This document shows, piece by piece, positions 1 to 7,299 of a stretch of DNA of 36,642 bases (its first letter is position 1; each line of letters begins with the position of its first letter). The stretch lies in NCBI GenBank assembly GCA_963714325.1, contig CAVQOB010000029.1, positions 1 to 36,642 of the forward strand, in the 5' to 3' direction. The notes beneath the pieces were generated by a model. That model was not told the origin of the DNA and ran no database searches. It worked only from the letters and a program-made list of their open reading frames with translations. A program made the translations under genes and the position numbers. The stretch is from CAVQOB01 sp963714325. GTDB lineage: Bacteria > Pseudomonadota > Alphaproteobacteria > Rhizobiales > Hyphomicrobiaceae.

Positions 1-38
1 GCCGTAAGAACGGGGAGAGGGTTAGGGTGAGGGGCAGC
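1..38 (+). repeat. Partial REP-like element at window edge
   Basis: Half of the REP-like family found again at 3704, 3884 and 4217: the arm GGGGAGAGGG at 12-21 followed by a TTAGGGTGAGGGGC tail. The opposite palindrome arm would lie upstream of the window, so the copy is cut by the window edge. Its tail is the start of the tandem repeat at 27-120. Confidence 0.75.
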
Positions 39-120
39 TCAGCATGAGAGCGTGAGGGGCAGCTCAGCATGAGAGCGTGAGGGGCAGCTCAGCATGAGAG
101 CGTGAGGGGCAGCTCAGCAT
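27..120 (+). repeat. 25-bp tandem repeat, about 3.8 copies
   Basis: Perfect direct repeats of a 25-base unit begin at 27, 52, 77 and 102, the last copy truncated at 120. The unit starts GTGAGGGGCAGCTCAGC, so it consists of the REP tail plus a few further bases. This looks like local amplification by slippage or unequal exchange from the REP element at 1-38. There are no spacers, so it is not a CRISPR array. Confidence 0.9.
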
Positions 121-164
121 GTTCAATAAAAAACCGGGAGTAGGAAAACCGCGCCGGGTGCCTA

Positions 165-190
165 GTCGGCACCTGAAGGCGCAAGAAAAG
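165..190. repeat. Dispersed CTGAAGGCGCAA repeat, copy 1
   Basis: The stretch contains GGCACCTGAAGGCGCAAG followed by an A-rich end. Related copies lie at 1533-1562, 14767-14795 and 25031-25057, all between genes. On the minus strand each reads T-rich, then TTGCGCCTTCAG. The function is unknown. Confidence 0.7.
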
Positions 191-261
191 AGCAGAGATT
201 TGGTGCGCAGTCGCTCGGCTTCGACTAGGCTGAGCCGACCGATACTGCATTGATTGGCTTC

Positions 262-1428
262 ATGACCCTTGAAACGACTGACCCCATTGCCCTCGCCCAG
301 GCCCTCATCCGCTGTGAAAGCGTCACGCCGGATGAAGGCGGCGCATTGACACTGCTCGAACAGATCTTGGCGCCGGCCGGCTTCGTCTGCCATCGCCTGC
401 CGATGACCGAGCCGGGCACACCCGACGTCGACAATCTCTATGCCCGCCTCGGCAGCGGCGGACCCAATCTCTGCTTCGCTGGCCACACCGACGTCGTTCC
501 GCCAGGCGACGCAACCCGATGGAAGTACCCGCCGTTCGCCGGCGTGATCGAACAGGGCGTTCTCTACGGTCGCGGCGCCGTCGACATGAAAGGCGCCATC
601 GCCTGCTTCCTTGCCGCCACCATGCGCCACATCAAACAGCGGCGCCTGTCTAAGGGATCGATATCGTTCCTCATTACCGGTGACGAGGAAGGCCCCTCCA
701 TTAACGGCACCAGCAAGGTCCTCGATTGGATGGCGGCAAACGGCGAGCGCATGGACGCGTCCATCGTCGGCGAGTTATCCAATCCGCTTGCGCTCGGTGA
801 CGAAATCAAGATCGGCCGCCGCGGTTCGCTCAATGCCGAGATCGTCGTCCACGGCCGCCAGGGCCACGTCGCCTATCCCCAACTCGTCGAAAATCCCGTG
901 CCGAAGCTGGTGCGTATACTCGATCGCCTGTCGTCGACGCCGCTCGACCAGGGCAATGCGAATTTTGAGCCCTCGAGCCTGCAGGTGACCGTCATCGGCG
1001 CGCCCAACACCGCGACCAACGTCATCCCCTCGGAAGCCCGCGCCAAGTTCAATATCCGTTACAACACCGAATGGACCAGACCGCGCCTCGAAGCGTGGGT
1101 CCGCTTGCAATGCGACGCCGCGGCCTCAACCCTCAAGGCGCGCTACGACGTCGCCTTCTCGGGCACCGGTGATGTCTTTCTCACCAAACCTGGCCGGCTG
1201 GTCGACACCATGTCTCGCGCCGTCGAAGCCGAAACTGGCCGCCGCCCCGCGCTCACCACCGCCGGCGGCACGTCCGACGCGCGCTTCATCCAGGCCTATT
1301 GCCCGGTCATCGAGTTCGGCCTGATCAACGCGACAGCCCACCAGGTCGACGAACGCATCGAAATCGCCCACCTCGAAACCCTCACCCGCATCTACCAGCG
1401 TTTCATCGAAGGGTATTTTGCGAGCTAG
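262..1428 (+). CDS. dapE: Succinyl-diaminopimelate desuccinylase
   Basis: DapE is a zinc-dependent M20-family hydrolase that removes succinate from N-succinyl-LL-2,6-diaminopimelate in the lysine/peptidoglycan pathway, in the cytoplasm. The 388-residue protein has the metal-site motif GHTDVVPPG near residue 73, GRGAVDMKG near 100, the catalytic-glutamate motif TGDEEG near 136 and the C-terminal GGTSDARF segment. Length is normal for the family. I prefer the ATG at 262 (MTLETTDPIALAQAL) over the in-frame TTG at 250; neither has a strong ribosome binding site. The gene stands alone here, behind a repeat-filled leader and with repeats after it. In several Rhizobiales dapE sits beside truA; here truA is 27 kb away. 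Function is assigned with high confidence from motifs and full-length similarity. Confidence 0.95.
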   Translation: MTLETTDPIALAQALIRCESVTPDEGGALTLLEQILAPAGFVCHRLPMTEPGTPDVDNLYARLGSGGPNLCFAGHTDVVPPGDATRWKYPPFAGVIEQGVLYGRGAVDMKGAIACFLAATMRHIKQRRLSKGSISFLITGDEEGPSINGTSKVLDWMAANGERMDASIVGELSNPLALGDEIKIGRRGSLNAEIVVHGRQGHVAYPQLVENPVPKLVRILDRLSSTPLDQGNANFEPSSLQVTVIGAPNTATNVIPSEARAKFNIRYNTEWTRPRLEAWVRLQCDAAASTLKARYDVAFSGTGDVFLTKPGRLVDTMSRAVEAETGRRPALTTAGGTSDARFIQAYCPVIEFGLINATAHQVDERIEIAHLETLTRIYQRFIEGYFAS

Positions 1429-1458
1429 CGCAGCGAGCGCCGGCGCACTCTCGTGCGC

Positions 1459-1562
1459 CCCGAAAAGCTTGGCCCATGGGCTTTGCCCGAGGGTGTGTTG
1501 CGGTTTTCGGATGAGGCGCACGAGCCAGCAAAAGTGCCGGCAACTGAAGGCACGCCAAAAAA
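1459..1562. repeat. Composite intergenic repeat after dapE
   Basis: The first part, with CGAAAAG and GTGTGTTGCGGTTTTCGG, matches the element at 5706-5768. The second part (1533-1562) is a diverged copy of the CTGAAGG repeat, with GGCAACTGAAGGCAC followed by an A-run. Two dispersed families are therefore joined in the gap between dapE and the convergent prpE. Confidence 0.6.
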
Positions 1563-1574
1563 CCACGCAATCAC

Positions 1575-3512
1575 TCACCCCACGGGCTTCGCACCCACCG
1601 CCAACCCGCGCCCCCTCAAGCCCTCGCTGATCTCCTCCAGCACGGCCGGATCATCGATCGTCGCCGGCATCTTCCAGGTCTCACCATCGGCGATCTGGCG
1701 CATCGTCGCGCGCAAAATCTTCCCCGAGCGCGTCTTCGGCAACCGCTTCACCGTCATCACAGTCTTGAACGCCGCCACCGGTCCGATCACCGTGCGCACC
1801 AGCTGTACGACTTCCAACTCGATCTCGCGGGGATCACGATTGACGCCGTTGTTGAGCACGATGAAGCCTGCGGGGATCTGCCCCTTCTCGATATCGGCAA
1901 TCCCGACAACCGCGCACTCCGCCACGTCCTTGTGCTGCGCCACCACCTCTTCCATCTGCCCCGTCGACAACCGATGCGCCGCGACATTGATCACGTCGTC
2001 GGTGCGCGCCATCACATAGGCGTATCCGTCCGCATCGATGTAGCCCGCATCCGACGTGGAATAGTATCCAGCGAACTCCGCGAGATAGCTTTTGCGGAAC
2101 CGCTCGTCGTTACCCCACAGCGTCGGCAGGCAGGACGGCGGCAGCGGCAATTTCACAGCCAACGTCCCCGCCTGCCCGCGCGCGACGGCCAAGCCCTTCT
2201 CATCGAGCACTTGCAGATCATAGCCGGGCATCGGCACCGCCGCCGAGCCGTGCCTTACCGGCAACGTCCCAAGCCCAACGGGGTTGCCGCAGATTGTCCA
2301 CCCCGTCTCCGTCTGCCACCAATGATCAAGCACCGGTACCTTCAGCACCGATTCCGCCCACTTAATCGTCTCAGGGTCGGCCCGCTCGCCGGCGAGGAAC
2401 AAAACCCGGAAGTGCGACAAATCAAAATTGGCAATCAGCGCGCCCTTCGGATCTTCCTTCTTGATCGCGCGAAATGCCGTCGGCGCCGTGAACAACGATA
2501 CCACCTTGTGCTCGGCAATCACCCGCCAGAACGCGCCGGCATCGGGCGTCCCAACCGGCTTGCCCTCGTACAACAGCGTCGTCGCACCATGCAGCAGCGG
2601 CGCATAGACGATGTAGCTATGCCCCACCACCCAGCCAACATCCGACGCCGCCCAGAACACTTCGCCGGGCTTGATCCCGTAGTGATTGTCCATGCTCCAT
2701 TTCAGCGCCACCATGTGCCCGCCGTTGTCACGCACCACACCCTTCGGCTGCCCCGTCGTACCCGACGTGTAGAGGATGTAGAGCGGGTCCGTCGCCTTTA
2801 CGAAAACACAGTCCGCGCGATTGCCCGCGGCCTTTGCAGCCCCAACCGCCGACGCCCAATCCGTATCGCGCCCAGCGATCAGCGTCGCCGTCTCCTGCGG
2901 TCGCTGCAGCAGCAACACCTTCGACGGCTTGTGCTCGGCCAACTCAATCGCATGATCCAGCAGCGGCTTATACTTCACCACTCTGTTCGGCTCGATCCCG
3001 CACGACGCGGTCAGCACAGCCGTCGGCTTGCAATCGTTGAATCGCGTCGCCAGTTCCGGCCCCGCAAAGCCCCCAAACACCACCGAGTGGATCGCACCAA
3101 TCCGCGCGCAAGCCAGCATCGCCATCACCGCTTCCGGAATCATCGGCATGTAGATGATCACGCGATCGCCGGCCTTCACGCCCATATCGCGAATGACCGC
3201 GGCCAGCGTCGCCACCTCGTCCGTCATTGCCGCATAGCTATAGGTCTTCTTGTTGCCGGTGATCGGGCTGTCATAGATCAGCGCCGCCTGCTCGCCACGT
3301 CCCGCGATCACGTGCCGGTCGAGACAGTTCCACGCCGTGTTGCATTCAGCCCCGACATACCAGCGGCCATAGGCCCCCATCGCCGAATCGAACACCTTAT
3401 CCCACGGCTTGAACCAATCGATCTCCAGCGCCGCCTGCCCCCAGAACAACTCCGGATTTTTCTGCCAAGCGGCATAGGTCTCGTGATAGCGGCTCTTCGG
3501 CAATGTCGTCAC
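1575..3512 (-). CDS. prpE: Propionyl-CoA synthetase (AMP-forming acyl-CoA ligase)
   Basis: This cytoplasmic enzyme of the acetyl-CoA-synthetase-like adenylating superfamily activates propionate (and often acetate) to its CoA thioester through an acyl-AMP. Visible motifs are the ATP-binding loop YTSGTTGQPKG near residues 248-258, WWQTETGW, the hinge region STSDAGYIDADGY with ARTDDVINVAAHRLSTG, and the C-terminal RSGKILR with the adenylation lysine. I choose the GTG at 3512 as start: it is preceded by GAGAGGGA at good spacing and gives a PrpE-like N-terminus (TTLPKSRYHETY); the ATG at 3551 is the alternative and would add 13 residues. The product is about 645 residues, slightly longer than typical PrpE. 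The gene is monocistronic; a repeat island lies upstream. Propionate as the preferred substrate is inferred from family resemblance, and acetate cannot be excluded. Confidence 0.9.
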   Translation of the reverse strand: MTTLPKSRYHETYAAWQKNPELFWGQAALEIDWFKPWDKVFDSAMGAYGRWYVGAECNTAWNCLDRHVIAGRGEQAALIYDSPITGNKKTYSYAAMTDEVATLAAVIRDMGVKAGDRVIIYMPMIPEAVMAMLACARIGAIHSVVFGGFAGPELATRFNDCKPTAVLTASCGIEPNRVVKYKPLLDHAIELAEHKPSKVLLLQRPQETATLIAGRDTDWASAVGAAKAAGNRADCVFVKATDPLYILYTSGTTGQPKGVVRDNGGHMVALKWSMDNHYGIKPGEVFWAASDVGWVVGHSYIVYAPLLHGATTLLYEGKPVGTPDAGAFWRVIAEHKVVSLFTAPTAFRAIKKEDPKGALIANFDLSHFRVLFLAGERADPETIKWAESVLKVPVLDHWWQTETGWTICGNPVGLGTLPVRHGSAAVPMPGYDLQVLDEKGLAVARGQAGTLAVKLPLPPSCLPTLWGNDERFRKSYLAEFAGYYSTSDAGYIDADGYAYVMARTDDVINVAAHRLSTGQMEEVVAQHKDVAECAVVGIADIEKGQIPAGFIVLNNGVNRDPREIELEVVQLVRTVIGPVAAFKTVMTVKRLPKTRSGKILRATMRQIADGETWKMPATIDDPAVLEEISEGLRGRGLAVGAKPVG

Positions 3513-3703
3513 GGCGGCGTCCCTCTCAGGCTCAGCGATTTTCCGCCGCATCTGACGCCATGAGCCTCGCCTCGTCCATAGGCAATGGGTCGTAGGAGGG
3601 CAATGCTCGATGTGCTGGCCGAGCGGACGGTTCGGTGCCGCATTTCAGATCAGCGCGGCTTGTCGCACCTTGCGCTAAAGTCGCCATAGACCGCGCGGCC
3701 ACT

Positions 3704-3776
3704 CCCTCTGCCCGTTGCCCTTGGCAACGGGGAGAGGGTTGGGGTGAGGGGCGACAGCGAGTCGTGAGGGGCGAGC
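3704..3776 (+). repeat. REP-like palindrome with duplicated tail
   Basis: The arms CCCTCTGCCCGTTGCC (3704-3719) and GGCAACGGGGAGAGGG (3723-3738) pair with one mismatch across a 3-base loop, and the GGGTGAGGGGC tail follows. The tail is duplicated with a 20-base period (3744-3763, then 3764-3776), as it is in the copy at the start of the window. Confidence 0.85.
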
Positions 3777-3883
3777 ACTAGCCCAGTTCATGCATACGGG
3801 TTAGCACACGGCCGCTCCCTCCAATCATACCTGCCCGCCACCAGCGCGACAGGCCTGGAGCCGCCGCGCGCCGCTCGACTTTT

Positions 3884-3935
3884 CCCTCTCCCCGCCCTTC
3901 GCGGGGAGAGGGTCAGGGTGAGGGGCAGCCGCTTG
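3884..3935 (+). repeat. REP-like palindrome, left member of inverted pair
   Basis: CCCTCTCCCCGC (3884-3895) and GCGGGGAGAGGG (3901-3912) form a perfect 12-bp stem with a 5-base loop, followed by the tail TCAGGGTGAGGGGCAGC. Bases 3903-3935 are the perfect reverse complement of 4217-4249, so two elements face each other about 280 bases apart. Confidence 0.9.
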
Positions 3936-4008
3936 ATCGATTGTCGACAATGCGCTGTGGTTATGGGCCAAGTGCTGCCGTCGTTCACGGCTCCTGCAAC
4001 ACCCTGAG

Positions 4009-4141
4009 TGTCATGGTCGGGCTTGTGCCGACCCCCCATTCCTCAGCAAGCCCGAACACTTCGTTGTTGCTCTGGCTGAGCAACATCTGATCGATCGAGC
4101 ACGTTGCACGATGGGTGGTCGGAACAAGCCCGACCATGACA
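4009..4141. repeat. Inner inverted repeat, 25-bp arms
   Basis: Bases 4009-4033 (beginning TGTCATGGTCGGGCTTGT) and 4117-4141 (ending CAAGCCCGACCATGACA) are reverse complements with one mismatch in 25, about 83 bases apart. The arm resembles the TCATGGCCGGGCTTGTCCC intergenic motif that recurs in Bradyrhizobium-type genomes. It is nested inside the outer REP pair. Confidence 0.85.
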
Positions 4142-4216
4142 GGGGTGGGGAGGCGCGCCTGACACACGCAATGACGGCTCCGGGTCAAAAGTGTCGGTGC
4201 TGCAAGGGCGCCGGGA

Positions 4217-4278
4217 CAAGCGGCTGCCCCTCACCCTGACCCTCTCCCCATTGCGTGAGGTACGCAACGGGGAGAGGG
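4217..4278 (-). repeat. REP-like palindrome, right member of inverted pair
   Basis: This is the opposite-orientation copy: tail at 4217-4239, then arms 4240-4255 and 4263-4278 (CGCAACGGGGAGAGGG), pairing with one mismatch over a 7-base loop. With 3884-3935 it encloses the inner inverted repeat, giving a nested, mobile-element-like structure without any coding sequence. Confidence 0.9.
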
Positions 4279-4383
4279 AAATGCCGCGACGCTCGCTCCG
4301 GCTCTCGTGCCTCGCTTTCACGCTGAGCCGAAAGCGAACAAGTGACGACAGCGTGCGATCCATGCGCGTCGCTTGCAGGTCAT

Positions 4384-5640
4384 TCAATTCAACTTGAAAA
4401 AATGCCGCTCCGACGACGGCGCGCCATAGAGCCACGGCTCTTGGCCCTGTTGCGTCTTCTGCAAAACGCTTTGCCGCACCTTGCCGGCAAGCGTCACCAG
4501 ATCGACCGCAGGCTCTTGCAGGTGCGCGACGAACGCCTCCGTGAACGGGCTGTTGGCGCCGGCGCCATCCTGCGCCAGCGATCCGTGCTTGGCCGAATAG
4601 ATCACCAGCACACCCGCCTCCGGCTCGATATTCGCAAGCCCCGCATTCACCGACCGCGTCGCCCCGCCCGATCGCACCATCCGCGTCGCAAACGGATTGT
4701 TGCGGCAAGCGTCCAGAACCACAAGCCGCACCTTCTTCGCGCCTTGCACCTTCGCCAGCACGCGGTCGAGATCAATCGCCTCGTCCTTGATGTGCGTATC
4801 GCGCGCGAGCTTGGCATCGACGGGTATCATGTAATTGACGCCGCCGACTTCGATGCCGTGCCCGGCATAGAAAATCATCGCCCAGTCCGCGTCTTGCGCC
4901 AAATCGCCAAACGTCTTCAGCGCCTCCGTCAGACCCTTCAAATCGAGATCATACGCCTCGATCACCTCCTGGAATCCAACACTCTTCAGGCTCACTGCCA
5001 TCGCCTTCGCGTCATTGGCGGGATTGGCCAGCACCGATTGCCCCGTGTACTTTGAATTTCCAATCACCAGCGCGACGCGACGCCCCGTCTTGAGCGCGCC
5101 CAATTGCGTCAGCTTCTGCAAAGCGAGTTCAACAGCACGCTGCTCGCGCCGCCCCGAGGCCGGCAGCGACAACACCTTTTCCAGATCGCTGATCGCCCGC
5201 GCCCGTTCGCCAATGGTCGCCAACGCATCGCCGCGCCCGAAGAAAGCGAGTCCATAGTTCGGATTGAGCGCGATCGCACGGTCGTATTCAGCGACCGCTG
5301 CGCGATGATCGCCTTTCGCCCGCTGCGTATTGCCGCGATCATGAAATAGCGCGGCGTCATTGGCTTTCAGCTCGATTGCGCGTGAGAAATCAGCAATCGC
5401 TGCCTCGTAATCACGCTGCCCATGCCGGGCAATTCCCCGCGCCTGGAACGCCATTGCTCGCGTCTCGCGGTTAGCATTGCCCTTGTCGATGATATCGGTG
5501 CAGGCAGCGATGATGCGCTGATGATCGGCGCCGCGCGGTTGATCGGTAATGCGGCAGTCGGCACTATCCTGCGCCACGGCCGGCATTGTGACGGCAAGAA
5601 CAACGAGTACCAAACGCACGATCCGTCCAAAATGCGGCAT
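4384..5640 (-). CDS. Exported TPR-caspase-like peptidase (C14 family)
   Basis: The predicted product is a 418-residue exported protein. Residues 1-23 form a signal peptide (basic start, LVLVVLAVTMPAVAQ). Residues about 55-160 contain three tetratricopeptide repeats (for example AAIADFSRAIELKAND). Residues about 185 onward are a caspase-fold domain beginning GRRVALVIGNSKY, with the catalytic pair visible as His261 in FYAGHGIE and Cys312 in VLDACRNNPF. The start at 5640 is preceded by GGGAGGATTTC, a strong ribosome binding site; the same frame runs on to 5778 through repeat sequence and should not be used. Such proteins are common in Rhizobiales; substrates and physiological roles are largely unknown. 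The gene stands alone between repeat-rich gaps. Peptidase fold: high confidence; substrate not predictable. Confidence 0.88.
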   Translation of the reverse strand: MPHFGRIVRLVLVVLAVTMPAVAQDSADCRITDQPRGADHQRIIAACTDIIDKGNANRETRAMAFQARGIARHGQRDYEAAIADFSRAIELKANDAALFHDRGNTQRAKGDHRAAVAEYDRAIALNPNYGLAFFGRGDALATIGERARAISDLEKVLSLPASGRREQRAVELALQKLTQLGALKTGRRVALVIGNSKYTGQSVLANPANDAKAMAVSLKSVGFQEVIEAYDLDLKGLTEALKTFGDLAQDADWAMIFYAGHGIEVGGVNYMIPVDAKLARDTHIKDEAIDLDRVLAKVQGAKKVRLVVLDACRNNPFATRMVRSGGATRSVNAGLANIEPEAGVLVIYSAKHGSLAQDGAGANSPFTEAFVAHLQEPAVDLVTLAGKVRQSVLQKTQQGQEPWLYGAPSSERHFFKLN

Positions 5641-5705
5641 GAAATCCTCCCGCAACAAAGCAATGGCCGCACTCTGCCCCAGAAATATGGCGGGACTCAA
5701 GCAGC

Positions 5706-5768
5706 CGGTCCCAGAGCGCAGCCCGAAAAGTGTGTAGCGGTTTTCGGCTAAGCTGCGCGACCAGAAAT
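5706..5768. repeat. Dispersed GCGGTTTTCGG element
   Basis: It contains CCGAAAAGTGTGTAGCGG followed by TTTTCGG, with short complementary ends (CCGAAAA/TTTTCGG). A related segment lies at 1459-1522. Similar GTGTGnAGCGGTTTTC sequences are widespread between genes in Rhizobiales. It lies between the aarF-like gene and the caspase gene start. Confidence 0.6.
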
Positions 5769-5774
5769 AAACGC

Positions 5775-7160
5775 TCACCGTGGTATCGGCAGTGGCACCC
5801 CCGTTTGCCCGAAAGCGTCGCGCTGGCGTTGTTCGACCGTCGCGCGATCAAACCCTTCGATCGCCTCATTGAACAGCCGGTACCAGTTCTGCCGCGCACC
5901 GAGATGCAGGAACACGCCGCCAAGCCCTATTGCGGCACGATCCATGAATACAAACTCCCGCGGCACCGTCACCGGCCCCTTCTCTTTCAGCGCTTTATGC
6001 ACGGCGAACGCTTCCCGGCGGCCATAGTCGCCGGGCCGCACATCCTCGGCCAAAGCCCGCTCGCGGTCCTCGAGCAGCGGCCCATAGATGAAGCGCGCCC
6101 AGATATTCATCGCCTCGATCAATTCATTGTTGAGCCCCTTGAAGCCCCACGTTTCATAGGCGTGTAGCACGCGATCACGCTCGTCATGGAGGAGCCCATT
6201 GTACAGATCGATGACGCCCTGCACGAACGACGTCGGGAAGGTCCGGATGCAGCCATAGTCGAGCAGATTGATTCCGCCAGGGCGTCCACCGTCTTCGAAG
6301 ATCGTGTAGTTGCCAAGATGCGGATCACCATGGATCACGCCGAAATGCGAGAACGGAAACCACCACGCCTTGAACATCGCCCGCGCGATGGCGTTGCGAT
6401 CTTCCATGGCAGCCTCTTTATAGGCGAGCAGCGGCCGTCCTTCGAGCCAGCTCATGGCCAGCAATCGCTTGGTCGAAAGCTCGGCCGCGACATCCGGAAC
6501 GCGCACCTCCGGTATATCGCCAAGCATCAGCGTGTAGAGCCGCATGTGCCGCGCTTCGAGTTCATAATTCAGTTCCTCGCGCAGCCGTGCCGAAATCTCC
6601 GCCAGGATCTCGCGCGTGTCGATCGCCGTTTCCATCCGCGCGTGCAGCGCGAACACGATTTTGAGCTGATTGAGATCGGCTTCGACCGCCGACTGCATAT
6701 CCGGATATTGCAGCTTCACCGCCAGCGAGCGCCCGTCGTGTCCGACAGCGCGATGCACTTGGCCGAGCGAGGCCGATGCCGTCGACGCCTGCTCAAAGCT
6801 CCGGAAGCGCTGCTCCCACCCGCTCCCCAGTTCCGCGATCATGCGCCGGCGCACGAACGCCGGCCCCATCGGCGGCGCCTGCGCCTGCAGTTGCGCGAGC
6901 TCGGTCGCATACTCCTTCGGCAGTGCCTCGGGGATCGTCGACAGCAGCTGCGCCACCTTCATGATCGGACCCTTGAGCCCGCCGAGCGCCGCCGCCAGCT
7001 GCGCCGCATTCTGGCTGCGATCGCCTTCGAGCCCGAACAACCGTTGCCCCGCCAGTTTGACCGCGACCGCGCCGACGTTGCCGCCGACCCGCGCATAGCG
7101 TGCCGCCCGCGCGCTCAACCGGTTCTCTTCCTCGTCACCCACCCGCAACACTCCGATCAT
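5775..7160 (-). CDS. AarF/UbiB (ABC1) family atypical kinase
   Basis: The 461-residue protein belongs to the ABC1/ADCK/UbiB family of atypical kinases, linked to ubiquinone (coenzyme Q) biosynthesis or lipid homeostasis. Family hallmarks are KVAQ at residues 68-71 (the KxGQ position, with Ala in place of Gly), the alanine-rich loop ASLGQVHRA at 130-138, the nucleotide-binding lysine in AVKLQYP near 149, the catalytic segment HGDPHLGN at 277-284 and DYG at 301-303 in place of DFG. There is no obvious C-terminal membrane anchor, unlike E. coli UbiB. The ATG at 7160 is used. The gene is divergent from the MFS gene. The precise role is not known: UbiB function is possible, but alphaproteobacteria often carry more than one such kinase, so I give no symbol. 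Confidence 0.87.
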   Translation of the reverse strand: MIGVLRVGDEEENRLSARAARYARVGGNVGAVAVKLAGQRLFGLEGDRSQNAAQLAAALGGLKGPIMKVAQLLSTIPEALPKEYATELAQLQAQAPPMGPAFVRRRMIAELGSGWEQRFRSFEQASTASASLGQVHRAVGHDGRSLAVKLQYPDMQSAVEADLNQLKIVFALHARMETAIDTREILAEISARLREELNYELEARHMRLYTLMLGDIPEVRVPDVAAELSTKRLLAMSWLEGRPLLAYKEAAMEDRNAIARAMFKAWWFPFSHFGVIHGDPHLGNYTIFEDGGRPGGINLLDYGCIRTFPTSFVQGVIDLYNGLLHDERDRVLHAYETWGFKGLNNELIEAMNIWARFIYGPLLEDRERALAEDVRPGDYGRREAFAVHKALKEKGPVTVPREFVFMDRAAIGLGGVFLHLGARQNWYRLFNEAIEGFDRATVEQRQRDAFGQTGVPLPIPR

Positions 7161-7299
7161 GGGTCAGCATAGCGCCCTCGTGCATCTTTCAATTGTACGC
7201 AACCGGCCAATCGTGGATCATCGCGTCCGCAATGACGTGCGAGTCGAGACCGGCGCCGCTGCCATTAGCTGACACAGGGAATGAGGAACGCCAGCCCAG

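Noticed and set aside
27..120. CRISPR array
   Set aside because: Units are contiguous with no spacers, and no cas genes are present.
1932..3563. A 543-codon ORF opposite prpE
   Set aside because: Antisense shadow of a clearly conserved acyl-CoA synthetase; composition is arginine/histidine-rich without domains.
4191..5055. ORFs running through the REP elements and opposite the caspase gene
   Set aside because: Translations of the repeat itself and antisense shadows of the caspase gene.
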